A stretch of 64,000 bases of DNA from the NCBI GenBank assembly GCA_026129095.1, contig JAHCIT010000001.1:554771-618770 (forward strand). Direction: 5' to 3'. Source of the stretch: Deltaproteobacteria bacterium (GTDB taxonomy: Bacteria; JAGRBM01; JAHCIT01). Positions 1 through 8,463 of the stretch are shown here, in pieces (the stretch's first letter is position 1; every line of letters begins with the position of its first letter). The position numbers and the translations under genes are program-made. The notes under the pieces are model-generated. The model did no database searches, was not told where the DNA came from, and saw nothing but the letters and a program-made list of their open reading frames with translations.

Positions 1-477
1 CTTTTCAAGGACGGTCATTTCCTTGATCCGTTCCGACAGCGTCAGGTTTTTTTTCTCCCGGGTGCTGGCATCATCGGCTTCGTCTTCCTCTAGAAGTGAC
101 CGGTCAAATTCGTCCTCACAGGCAGTGACTTCTGTCTTTCGAAACCGTACAGGCGGCGTTTCCCCGCGTAACACCTCTGTCATGTACAGTTCGATTCCGG
201 TCCGGACGAAATCCGTCACCGGTGAAAGTTCTATCTCCGCCACGGGTGGTGGGCCCTTGACAAGGGATATCACCTTCATCGGAAGGCTTACTTCATCTCC
301 GTTGACGGGAAACTCAATGATCAGCGCGCCAGTAGAACCGGTATCCACCCCCTGTGGCGGACTGCCCACCACCCTGAGCTTCAGTTGCATCAGTTCACCC
401 GTGTAAACGGTGAGAAAATCTGTCACATCCAGAAAACCCACGCGCAGACGGCTGCCGTTTTCCCAGCGGCTTTTCAC
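1..477 (-). CDS. PilZ-like domain protein, partial (C-terminus outside window)
   Basis: The minus strand is open from base 477 to the window edge, giving 159 codons without a stop. The first ~110 residues form an all-beta pattern compatible with a PilZ-like domain. The last visible residues, LTLSERIKEMTVLEK, match the start of the short conserved module (roughly LS-x-RI-x-x-MTV-x-EK) that follows PilZ domains in many myxobacterial and deltaproteobacterial proteins. An acidic linker with several Glu and Asp residues lies between them. The GTG at 477 was chosen because the first ATG lies 33 codons inside. The frame stays open upstream, so the start is uncertain. It diverges from the DCC-family gene at 575. 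The assignment is a motif-level inference; cyclic-di-GMP binding cannot be judged. Confidence 0.55.
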   Translation of the reverse strand, partial: MKSRWENGSRLRVGFLDVTDFLTVYTGELMQLKLRVVGSPPQGVDTGSTGALIIEFPVNGDEVSLPMKVISLVKGPPPVAEIELSPVTDFVRTGIELYMTEVLRGETPPVRFRKTEVTACEDEFDRSLLEEDEADDASTREKKNLTLSERIKEMTVLEK

Positions 478-574
478 AGCGTCCGAGTGTAGCGGAAAAT
501 GCCGGGGCGGGAGCAATCGAGTTCGGGACAGCCATTTCCCTCGCATACCGCCGGGCGCTAGGATTTCGATAGTT

Positions 575-967
575 ATGGTGGAGTCTTTTCACAAGCAACG
601 CTGGACCGTGATCTATGACGGCACTTGCGGTTTTTGTACCGATTCAGTCCGCCGTATCCGGCGGATGGACCAGCAGGGCGTTTTTGACTACGTGCCCTAC
701 CAGGCCAAGGATCTGGAAGCGCGTTTTCCCGGCATCGACCGTGCTGCCTGCGAAAACGAAATGTTTGTCGTGATGCCATCAGGGGAAATCCGTGGGGGGC
801 CACGTGGGGTTGCGGAGATTCTGAGGGCCTGTGGCTGGCGCGTTACGCCAGCACTGATGGACGCGCCGGGAATGAGCTGGTTCGCCCGGCGGGTCTACAA
901 CGTTATTGCCGCCAACAGGAAGTCTATCGGCGGCACCTGTGAACTACCCGAAGAATGGCGTGCCTGA
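575..967 (+). CDS. DCC-family thiol-disulfide oxidoreductase (DUF393)
   Basis: The 130-residue product has the DCC-family signature D15-G-T-C18-G-F-C21 right after the first beta strand (VIYDGTCGFC). The two cysteines form a CxxC redox pair typical of this thioredoxin-like family. A basic helix follows (SVRRIRRMD), and the length fits the family. The frame is open further upstream, but the ATG at 575 with AGGA about 11 bases before it puts the motif at the usual distance from the N-terminus. The cellular substrate is unknown. It stands alone between the divergent PilZ-like gene and the phosphatase-family gene. Confidence 0.8.
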   Translation: MVESFHKQRWTVIYDGTCGFCTDSVRRIRRMDQQGVFDYVPYQAKDLEARFPGIDRAACENEMFVVMPSGEIRGGPRGVAEILRACGWRVTPALMDAPGMSWFARRVYNVIAANRKSIGGTCELPEEWRA

Positions 968-1076
968 GGCCATTTTTCTCTTTAATTTCAGTTGGTTACT
1001 TTCAAAACGTCCTCGGGTCATCCTGTAAAGACGGGTTTGGCTTTTGAGCAGGTTTGGTTCATTGTGGGCCCCCTGA

Positions 1077-2552
1077 ATGGGACTGGAACCCAGACGTTTG
1101 ACGCAACGCATACCATCTGATGAAGCCCCCAGACGGGCTATCTTCTTTCTGGCCGACGGTGCCCGGCCGGATGCCATGGAAGCGCTCGCCCGGGCCGGAC
1201 GGCTCCCTGCCATCCGCGAACTGATGTTCGAGAAGGGTTCGTCCGACCCCGCCGTATCCGTCTTTCCCTCGACGACGGGCCCCGCGTATCTGCCTTTCGT
1301 TACAGGCTGTTACCCCGGAACCTGCAACCTGCCGGGAATCCGCTGGTTCGACCGCAAGAACTACAGCACCCAAAGGCTGAGCATGCAGCGGACCCGAAGT
1401 TATGTGGGCGCGGGAGCCGCGCTTCTCATCGGCGATCTGGACAAGAACGTCAAAACGATGTTCGAGATGATCCCGCGGTCGCTCAACATCTACAATCACG
1501 TGAACCGGGGCATTCCACGCTCACGCCAGCGCGGGAACGGGTCGGGCATCGCCATGATTATCGCCCACCTGACGGAAAACTATGATCCCGTCACACGGAT
1601 CGTCATGAATGGCCTTAAACGCTCTCTGGTGGAGGATTTCGAATTCCTGTTTGTGGCATTTCCCGGCATTGATGGCGCCGGCCATAACTCCGATCCGTTT
1701 TCCGAGTGGACACTGAAGGAGTATGAAACCATCGATCGCGCGGTCGAAATGACCTATGAGATCCTAAACCGCTACGGACTGTGGGAAACGACCGACTTCG
1801 TGATTTCAGCCGACCACGGCATGACTGCCACTCACTCACACTTTGACCTGGACCGTTTCGTTTCCAAGCTCGGCCACCGCAACTACTACTACCCGGTCGG
1901 TTACCGCTACTGGTCAAACGCCACGGCAGCTTCGATGGTATCGGGCAATTCCATGGCAAATCTCTATTTTGCACATCCCAAGGGTGGCTGGGACCGGAAA
2001 CCCATTTTCGAGGAACTCGCAAACGGTATGTTCGGCGGTGTGGTGGACAAGTTGCTCGACGCGCCAGCGGTAGACCTTGTGGCTGGCCCAGATGCCGAAG
2101 GGGTCCGCGTCCGGAGTCGCCGCGGCGAGGCGTGGGTACGGGCCGTGGAAGACGGCAGGATACTCTACCATGTGACGCATGGTTCCGATCCATTTGGCTA
2201 TACCACGCATCCCCGCGAGTGCACCGCCGACGAGAGCCTTGCGGTGACATACCAAAGCGAATACCCGGATGCGCCGGTCCAGCTCCTCCAGTTCTTCCGG
2301 TCACAGCGGGCCGGCGATCTGGTTGTGTCCGCCACCAACGGCCATGACCTCAGGGTGCGATTCGAATACCCCGAACACAAGGCAAGTCATGGCGGTTTTG
2401 CTCGTGAGCACATGATGGTTCCATTTTTATCGAACCGGAAACTGAACGGCGGGCCCCGGCGAACCGTGGACTACGCCCCAACAGCGCTCAGCTTCCTGGG
2501 TCGAGAGGTTCCGGCCGGCATTGATGGGCGTATGATTGAAAGTCGCGAATAA
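1077..2552 (+). CDS. Alkaline phosphatase superfamily (nucleotide pyrophosphatase/phosphodiesterase-like) protein
   Basis: The 491-residue protein carries the metal-dependent landmarks of the alkaline phosphatase/NPP superfamily. The first Asp is in FLADGARPD (about residue 27). The nucleophile loop is FPSTTGPAY, with Thr67 or Thr66 as nucleophile. GIDGAGHNSD lies near residue 200, ADHGM near 246, and a late His is in ASHGG near 435. These enzymes hydrolyse phosphodiesters or phosphomonoesters through a phospho-Thr intermediate using two metal ions. No clear signal peptide is present, so a cytoplasmic location is likely. The next gene, 56 bases downstream, encodes a radical SAM enzyme; the two may act on one lipid or nucleotide metabolite. 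Substrate unknown. Confidence 0.82.
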   Translation: MGLEPRRLTQRIPSDEAPRRAIFFLADGARPDAMEALARAGRLPAIRELMFEKGSSDPAVSVFPSTTGPAYLPFVTGCYPGTCNLPGIRWFDRKNYSTQRLSMQRTRSYVGAGAALLIGDLDKNVKTMFEMIPRSLNIYNHVNRGIPRSRQRGNGSGIAMIIAHLTENYDPVTRIVMNGLKRSLVEDFEFLFVAFPGIDGAGHNSDPFSEWTLKEYETIDRAVEMTYEILNRYGLWETTDFVISADHGMTATHSHFDLDRFVSKLGHRNYYYPVGYRYWSNATAASMVSGNSMANLYFAHPKGGWDRKPIFEELANGMFGGVVDKLLDAPAVDLVAGPDAEGVRVRSRRGEAWVRAVEDGRILYHVTHGSDPFGYTTHPRECTADESLAVTYQSEYPDAPVQLLQFFRSQRAGDLVVSATNGHDLRVRFEYPEHKASHGGFAREHMMVPFLSNRKLNGGPRRTVDYAPTALSFLGREVPAGIDGRMIESRE

Positions 2553-2608
2553 GCCAGTTTACCCGGCCCGATGGGCAGGTAATCAATCAAGCAGACGGGG
2601 ATTCACTA

Positions 2609-3625
2609 ATGGGATCGACAGGAACCATATCGTTCAGCGACCGGATGAAGGCTCTCGCCAAATGGGCGGACCTCAAGATGAACCCTCGCCCCAAGCATGT
2701 GAATCTTGAGGTGACAAAGAAGTGTAACGCCCGCTGCACCTTCTGTTTTTACTGGCAAACGAAAGACGAGACAGTACTGGATAGCTACGCCGCCATCGTC
2801 AGAAAGTTTGATCCGATCATTGTCACGATTTCGGGTGGAGAGCCGACTCTCAGGCAGGACCTGCCGCAACTGGTCCGGGGCATGAAGGATGCCGTGGATT
2901 TCGTTTACATATCAATGGTGAATAACGGCTCCTTGCTGACGAAAGAAAAAGCGAAAGAGCTTCACGCTGCTGGCCTGAATCAGATCAATTTCTCGCTCGA
3001 TTTTCCAGACGAACGGCATGATGTTTATCGTGGCATGAAAGGAAACTTCGATCGGATCGTTGGCCTCGTCAGGGATATTCAGGATATCGGCTTTGACCGC
3101 ATCAATTTCAACACCTTCATCATGCGTGACAACCTGCACGATGTCGTCGATATCGCCAAGCTGGCTTACGACCTCCGGATTGGTGCAAGTTATTCATGCT
3201 ATTCGTCCCTGAAAACAGACAAGGACGAATACATGATACCGCCGGATGAAATCACTGATGTCCATCGCGTAGTGAACGAACTTGTCAATCTCAAGCACAA
3301 ATACGGCCATATCCGGAATTCGGATTACTATCTTCTCAACATTCCGGATTACTTTGTCCGGGGCGCCAAGGATGGCTGCCGGGCCGGCAAGGACTGGGTG
3401 CATGTGACTGCCGAAGGCTACATCCAGCCCTGCTCGGAATTGCCGATCAAGGCCCACTACACCGAATTCACCGAAAGCACGATTACCGAGAACGACATCT
3501 GTGACAAGTGCTGGTTTGCCTGCCGTGGCGAGAGCCAGGCCCCGCTCAATCTTGCCCGGATTGGTGAAGTAGTCCGAAAGCCCGCCTACGAGCTGCCGTT
3601 CGAGAGTTCGCTGGACCTCGCCTGA
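2609..3625 (+). CDS. Radical SAM protein with C-terminal SPASM-like cysteine cluster
   Basis: The 338-residue protein has the radical SAM cluster motif C39-x3-C43-x2-C46 after the beta strand HVNLEVTKKC, and a SAM-binding GGEPT motif near residue 80. The C-terminal part has Cys residues in GYIQPCSE, ICDKCWFACRGE and an upstream DGC, resembling the SPASM/twitch region that holds auxiliary Fe-S clusters. Such proteins modify peptides or small molecules by radical chemistry. No recognisable precursor peptide lies nearby. It follows the phosphatase-superfamily gene at 1077 on the same strand and is probably cotranscribed. The exact reaction cannot be read from the sequence. Confidence 0.85.
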   Translation: MGSTGTISFSDRMKALAKWADLKMNPRPKHVNLEVTKKCNARCTFCFYWQTKDETVLDSYAAIVRKFDPIIVTISGGEPTLRQDLPQLVRGMKDAVDFVYISMVNNGSLLTKEKAKELHAAGLNQINFSLDFPDERHDVYRGMKGNFDRIVGLVRDIQDIGFDRINFNTFIMRDNLHDVVDIAKLAYDLRIGASYSCYSSLKTDKDEYMIPPDEITDVHRVVNELVNLKHKYGHIRNSDYYLLNIPDYFVRGAKDGCRAGKDWVHVTAEGYIQPCSELPIKAHYTEFTESTITENDICDKCWFACRGESQAPLNLARIGEVVRKPAYELPFESSLDLA

Positions 3626-3721
3626 TACGCCCCCTTGCCCATTCCTCCTCCCGGCGTCTAGACCCGTACGGTGTGGAAAATACCTTTGTCCGCACACTGC
3701 ACATCTGGAACCGGGAGTATC

Positions 3722-4504
3722 ATGAGCTACGAAAATATCCTCTTCGAAACAGCCGGGCCCATTGGCAGGCTCACCGTGAACCGGCCGAAATTACTGAACG
3801 CACTGAATCGGCGTACCCTCTCCGAAATCGCCGACTGTGCAAAAGCAGCCGCCCAAGACCGGTCACTCCGGGCACTGATCGTCACCGGTGCAGGTGAGAA
3901 AGCATTTGTCGCCGGAGCAGATATTTCCGAGATGACCGATTTTCCCCGGGAGGCGGCACTCGAATTTTCCCGTGACGGGCACCGGGCAATGGATGCCATA
4001 GCGGCAATCCCTTTTCCGGTCATCGCCCAGGTAAACGGCTTCGCACTCGGGGGCGGCCTGGAACTGGCTCTAGCCTGTGACGTCATTTTTGCTGCCGACA
4101 CGGCAAAGCTGGGGTTACCGGAAGTGACACTTGGCCTGCTGCCGGGCTTTGGCGGAACGCAGCGGCTTTCCCGCCGGGTTGGGCCAGGGAAAGCCCGTGA
4201 ACTCACCTATTCCGGTGAACACATACCAGCCACCGAAGCGCTTCGGATACATCTTGTAGATCGCGTGTATCCGGCAGCCGAACTCGGCGATGCCTGTACA
4301 AAATGGGCAGAACTGGTTGCCACGCGTGGACCTTGTGGAATTGCCCTGGCCAAGGAGGCAATCGAGACCGGTTCCGGGCTCACACTGGCAGATGGCCTGA
4401 GGATCGAACAGCACCTGTTTTCAACTGCTTTCACCACACAGGACATGCGCGAAGGAACACAAGCCTTCCTCGCCAAGCGCAAGGCCGATTTCAAAGGGAA
4501 CTGA
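3722..4504 (+). CDS. Enoyl-CoA hydratase/isomerase (crotonase) family protein
   Basis: This 260-residue protein has the complete crotonase signature. The oxyanion-hole segments are FVAGADISEM and NGFALGGGLELALACD, and PEVTLGLLPGFGGTQRL supplies the second catalytic Glu. Both catalytic glutamates of classical hydratases (in GGLEL and LPEVT) are present, so 2-enoyl-CoA hydration in beta-oxidation or butanoate metabolism is likely. The frame is open 51 bases upstream, but ATG 3722 with GGGAG eight bases before it matches the family N-terminus. The acyl-CoA dehydrogenase gene begins 3 bases after its stop, so the two are one operon doing consecutive steps. Confidence 0.92.
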   Translation: MSYENILFETAGPIGRLTVNRPKLLNALNRRTLSEIADCAKAAAQDRSLRALIVTGAGEKAFVAGADISEMTDFPREAALEFSRDGHRAMDAIAAIPFPVIAQVNGFALGGGLELALACDVIFAADTAKLGLPEVTLGLLPGFGGTQRLSRRVGPGKARELTYSGEHIPATEALRIHLVDRVYPAAELGDACTKWAELVATRGPCGIALAKEAIETGSGLTLADGLRIEQHLFSTAFTTQDMREGTQAFLAKRKADFKGN

Positions 4505-4507
4505 TCC

Positions 4508-5650
4508 ATGGATTTTGCCCTTTCCGGAACGCATCGCCTTCTCCAGCAGGCGGCCCGCGAGTTTGCTCAAAAGGAACTGGCACCACTGGCCGAGAAGGTG
4601 GATCGAGAACACTACTTTCCTGTTGAAAGCGTGAAAAAGCTTGGTGAGATGGGTTTTATGGGTGTTTTTGTTCCGGAAAAGCTTGGCGGCGCCGGAATGG
4701 ACTTTCTTTCCTACGTTATTGTGATGGAGGAAGTCGCCGCCGCCTGTGCAGCGACTTCTGTCATCGTCAGTGTGAATAATTCTCTCGTTTGTGCCGGCTT
4801 GCTTCAGTTCGGAACCGAATCACAGAAGCGTGACCTCCTTGTGCCGCTTGCATCCGGAAAGCAGCTCGGCTGCTACTGTCTATCGGAGCCAGACACGGGA
4901 TCAGACGCGGCCGCCCAGCGTACCCGCGCCACCAGGAATGGCAGCGGGTGGATAATTGAAGGTGCCAAAAATTTCATCTCCAGTGCATTGCATGCCGACT
5001 GGGCTATTGTCTTTGCCATGACCGAGCCGGACAGGGGTTCCAAGGGTATCACGGCATTTCTGGTCGATACGAAATCACCGGGTTTTGAAGTCGGAAAGGC
5101 GGAGATGAAACTTGGTATCTGTGGATCGGCCACGTCACAAATTACACTGAATGGCGTCAGAGTCCCGGAGGCCAACGTACTCGGCGAGGTGAACGGCGGG
5201 TTTAAAATTGCAATGACGTTGCTTGAATCGGGACGAATCGGCATAGCGGCCCAGGCACTCGGCATTGGACGGGCGGCTTATGAGGCGGCCGTGAAATATT
5301 CAAAAGAACGTGTCGCCTTCGGCAAGCCGATCAGCGCCAACCAGGGTATCCAGTGGTATTTGTGCGACATGGCCGTAAGGCTCGAGAACTCACGCAATCT
5401 CATCTGCAAGGCCGCCTGGCTGAAGGAAACCGGCCAGCCATTTGGCAAGGAGGCCGCGATGGCGAAACTGTACGCGTCGGAGTCGGCCAACTGGATTGCC
5501 AATAAGGCTTTGCAAATCCATGGCGGCAATGGATACCTCAAGGAATATCCCGTCGAACGGTACTTCCGCGATGCCCGCGTCACAGAAATCTACGAAGGTA
5601 CTACCGAGATTCAGAGGCTCGTGATCGCCCGGCATATCCTGAAAGACTAA
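4508..5650 (+). CDS. Acyl-CoA dehydrogenase (short/medium-chain type)
   Basis: The 380-residue flavoprotein has the family landmarks CYCLSEPDTGSDAAA (FAD/substrate loop), the FAD-binding region near FISSALHADW, and the C-terminal signature RVTEIYEGTTEIQRL with the catalytic Glu in YEGTTE. It oxidises acyl-CoA to trans-2-enoyl-CoA and passes electrons to an electron-transfer flavoprotein. Glu in the YEGT position is typical of short-chain/butyryl-CoA dehydrogenases. Length is normal. It lies immediately after the enoyl-CoA hydratase gene, and a weak hairpin follows its stop codon. Confidence 0.93.
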   Translation: MDFALSGTHRLLQQAAREFAQKELAPLAEKVDREHYFPVESVKKLGEMGFMGVFVPEKLGGAGMDFLSYVIVMEEVAAACAATSVIVSVNNSLVCAGLLQFGTESQKRDLLVPLASGKQLGCYCLSEPDTGSDAAAQRTRATRNGSGWIIEGAKNFISSALHADWAIVFAMTEPDRGSKGITAFLVDTKSPGFEVGKAEMKLGICGSATSQITLNGVRVPEANVLGEVNGGFKIAMTLLESGRIGIAAQALGIGRAAYEAAVKYSKERVAFGKPISANQGIQWYLCDMAVRLENSRNLICKAAWLKETGQPFGKEAAMAKLYASESANWIANKALQIHGGNGYLKEYPVERYFRDARVTEIYEGTTEIQRLVIARHILKD

Positions 5651-5657
5651 ACCAAAT

Positions 5658-5677
5658 AGCCAAAGGGCATCTTGGCT
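5658..5677. terminator. Hairpin between convergent genes (candidate weak terminator)
   Basis: AGCCAA (5658-5663) and TTGGCT (5672-5677) form a perfect 6-bp stem with an 8-base loop, in the 34-base space between the convergent stops at 5650 and 5685. It can fold on either strand, but only a short ATTT follows on the minus strand, so termination strength is doubtful. Confidence 0.4.
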
Positions 5678-5684
5678 ACAGGTT

Positions 5685-8390
5685 CTAGGTTCTAATTCTG
5701 GCGCCCAGCCGACGGATAACCGCCTTCTCAAGCTCGACGCTGAAGAACAGGAAAATCCCGAATGCCAGCATCCAGAGCCAGATATGCGGCGGGAATGCCG
5801 CTACACCAAATAGCAAGTGCATCGGCGGAGCATAGGTGAACAGCGCCTGGATCACTATGATTGCGGCAATCGAAAGCATAACGTATACATTTCCGAACAG
5901 ACCCTCAATGGATAGCGCTGATGCCCGCAGATAGCGGCTGCTGAACAAAAAGAATACCTCCCCCATCACCAGTGTATTGACAGCTATTGCACGTGATTGT
6001 TCGAGACTGAGTCCCTGCGTCTCATACCACAGGAACAACCCGTACGATCCGGCAATCAGAAGCGTGGCGACCACAATGATCCGGGCCACGAGAAAAGGAG
6101 TAATGAGCGCTTCACCTGGATCCCGTGGTGGCCGCTCCATAATGCCAGGTTCGAGATGCTCAAAGGCGAGTGCCAGCGAGAGCGTCACTGCCGTTACCAT
6201 GTTCACCCAGAGAATCTGGACCGGCGTTATGGGAAGCACATGGCCAGTCAATGTTGCAGCCATAACCATTCCGGCCTGGCCGCCACTGACCGCAAGTATA
6301 TAGACAATGGCTTTACGGATATTTTCGTAAACGGTCCGGCCTTCTTCCACAGCCGAGACAATCGAGGCGAAATTGTCATCTACCAGAACCATTTCTGAGG
6401 CATCCTTGGCCGCCTCAGTCCCCTTGATCCCCATCGATACACCGACATCAGCACGTTTAAGTGCCGGTGAATCATTCACGCCATCTCCAGTCATGGCGCA
6501 GATGTCGCCATTGCTCTGCATGGCTTCGACCAGCCGGAGCTTGTGCTCCGGATTAGCGCGGGCAAAAATATCTGCCTCCCTTACGGCCTTCCGTAGTGCC
6601 GAGGCATCCAGCTTTTCTATATCGGAGCCTGTCAGCACCTGCGAGGCGTCAATTCCCAGTTGCCCGCCAATCGCCTGCGCTGTAGCCGCATGGTCGCCAG
6701 TGATCATTTTGACGTCGATCCCCGCCCGATGGCAGAGGCGGATTGCCTCGACCGCCTCGTCTCGCGGCGGATCCATGATCCCGAACAGGGCGAGCAGCGT
6801 AAAGCCGTCCTCCATATCACCAAACCGCAGCTCGCCGGTTCCACCGGCCACCGGCCGGCAGGCGACAGCCAGCAGCCTTTGTCCCAGCCGTGCCGTCTCC
6901 TCCATACGGTCATGCCAGTAAGCCTTGCGCATGGTCCGGTCTTCGCCTCCGGAACGCTCAAATGCACACATTTCCATTACCCGTTCAGGCGCCCCTTTGA
7001 GGAATATGAACCCATGGCCCGCATGATCGTGATGAAGCGTCGCCATGAACCTGTGCTCGGATTCAAACGGTATGACATCCCGTCGTGGCTGGGCTTCGTT
7101 CTCATAGACAGGATCCAGCCCAGCCTTCATCGCCAGAGTAACCAGTGCCCCTTCGGTCGGATCACCCTCAACAATCCAGTGACCGCCAGACTCCCGTACA
7201 ATGGCGTCGTTGCACAGAAGAGCCGCCCTTCCGATATCGGCAAGCTCGGGGTAGCTGCTAGCCAGGGCTTCCTTCCCCCCGATCGTGAAACCGCCCCTTG
7301 GGGCATACCCAGTACCATCGACATGAAAGACCTGGTCGGCTGTCACCACGCGCTGAACCGTCATCTCATTGCGCGTGAGCGTTCCAGTCTTGTCAGAACA
7401 GATTACAGTTACCGATCCCAGCGTCTCGACCGCCGGAAGCCGGCGTATGATCGTCTTGCGTCGGGCCATCCGCTGCACACCGATAGCAAGGGTAATGGTC
7501 ATGATGGCCGGAAGGCCTTCTGGAATGGCTGCCACTGCCAGACCTACGGCCGCCATGAAGACTTCCCCGCCGCTCTGCTCCCAGACCCAGAATCCGACAG
7601 CGAAAGTGATGGCGGAGAATACAAGTATGAGGACCGTGAGCCACCGGGCAAAATGAGCCATCTTGCGAAGGAGAGGAGTAGTGATCTCTTCGACTTCCGC
7701 CAACAGGCGGCTGATCCGACCAATCTCTGTCTGTGCCCCAGTCGAAACGACCAGCCCAAGACCCTGGCCATAAGTTACCAGTGTGCCGGAATGCGCCATG
7801 CACAGGCGATCACCGAGAGACGTGTCGGGAGCTGCTGGTTCAAGAGATTTTTCGACACTCTCCGATTCCCCCGTAAGCATGGACTCGTCGACCTTCAGCG
7901 TGCGAACTTCAATTAAGCGCAAGTCCGCAGGAACCTTGTCACCTGATTGAAGAAACACCACATCCCCGGGCACCAGATCTTCTGCTCCAATTTCCTGCCG
8001 GTGGCCATCACGAAGGACTACCGCGTGGAGAGAGAGCAGGTTGCGGATGGCATCAAGTGCGCTCTCAGCTTTCCCCTCCTGGATAAAACCAATCAACGCA
8101 TTGATAACGACTACGCCAACAATGACCAGGGTATCGACAGCATGTCCCAGGAACGCTGTCACCACTGCTGCGCCAAGCAGCACATATATGAGCACATTAT
8201 GGAACTGGAGCAGAAAGCGCATCCAGGAACTGCGTCGGGGAGGCGGGGGCAGATGATTGGGTCCGTGTTCGCGGAGCCGACGCGCCGCTTCATCAGAAGA
8301 AAGGCCCTCGGGCCGTGACTTCAGGCGGGCAAGGGCATCCGCCGGGGAAAGCGTGTGCCAGTATGTTTGATTATCAGCTGCGGATTCCAT
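5685..8390 (-). CDS. Cation-translocating P-type ATPase (P2-like, ion unknown)
   Basis: The 901-residue protein has the full P-type ATPase plan: an N-terminal cation-ATPase domain, the actuator motif TGES at 173-176, PEGLP in M4 at 290-294, and the phosphorylation motif DKTGT with Asp333. KGAPERV in the nucleotide domain, TGD near 560 and GDGVNDSPAL in the hinge follow. Ten membrane segments are plausible. It uses ATP to pump a cation across the inner membrane. It resembles SERCA/PMR1 and mycobacterial CtpF types overall. However, M5 reads VSGGQAG where SERCA has the Ca-binding NVGE, and M6 reads WVNMVTAVTL where SERCA has WVNLVTDG, so calcium site I ligands are missing. The ion is uncertain. 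The gene stands alone. Confidence 0.9.
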   Translation of the reverse strand: MESAADNQTYWHTLSPADALARLKSRPEGLSSDEAARRLREHGPNHLPPPPRRSSWMRFLLQFHNVLIYVLLGAAVVTAFLGHAVDTLVIVGVVVINALIGFIQEGKAESALDAIRNLLSLHAVVLRDGHRQEIGAEDLVPGDVVFLQSGDKVPADLRLIEVRTLKVDESMLTGESESVEKSLEPAAPDTSLGDRLCMAHSGTLVTYGQGLGLVVSTGAQTEIGRISRLLAEVEEITTPLLRKMAHFARWLTVLILVFSAITFAVGFWVWEQSGGEVFMAAVGLAVAAIPEGLPAIMTITLAIGVQRMARRKTIIRRLPAVETLGSVTVICSDKTGTLTRNEMTVQRVVTADQVFHVDGTGYAPRGGFTIGGKEALASSYPELADIGRAALLCNDAIVRESGGHWIVEGDPTEGALVTLAMKAGLDPVYENEAQPRRDVIPFESEHRFMATLHHDHAGHGFIFLKGAPERVMEMCAFERSGGEDRTMRKAYWHDRMEETARLGQRLLAVACRPVAGGTGELRFGDMEDGFTLLALFGIMDPPRDEAVEAIRLCHRAGIDVKMITGDHAATAQAIGGQLGIDASQVLTGSDIEKLDASALRKAVREADIFARANPEHKLRLVEAMQSNGDICAMTGDGVNDSPALKRADVGVSMGIKGTEAAKDASEMVLVDDNFASIVSAVEEGRTVYENIRKAIVYILAVSGGQAGMVMAATLTGHVLPITPVQILWVNMVTAVTLSLALAFEHLEPGIMERPPRDPGEALITPFLVARIIVVATLLIAGSYGLFLWYETQGLSLEQSRAIAVNTLVMGEVFFLFSSRYLRASALSIEGLFGNVYVMLSIAAIIVIQALFTYAPPMHLLFGVAAFPPHIWLWMLAFGIFLFFSVELEKAVIRRLGARIRT

Positions 8391-8463
8391 CCGGGCAGAC
8401 TAGCCCGATAGGATTAAAGTGTCAGATGATTTCGGTCAGGCGTTAACAGGTCTTAAGAACCGG

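Noticed and set aside
410..574. N-terminal extension of the DCC-family protein
   Set aside because: It overlaps the divergent PilZ-like gene and its translation is basic and repetitive; ATG 575 gives the standard family length.
6660..7916. A 418-codon open frame on the plus strand
   Set aside because: It is antisense to the P-type ATPase, whose motifs are complete. Its translation shows no domain and unusual composition. GC-rich codon bias leaves open frames opposite real genes.
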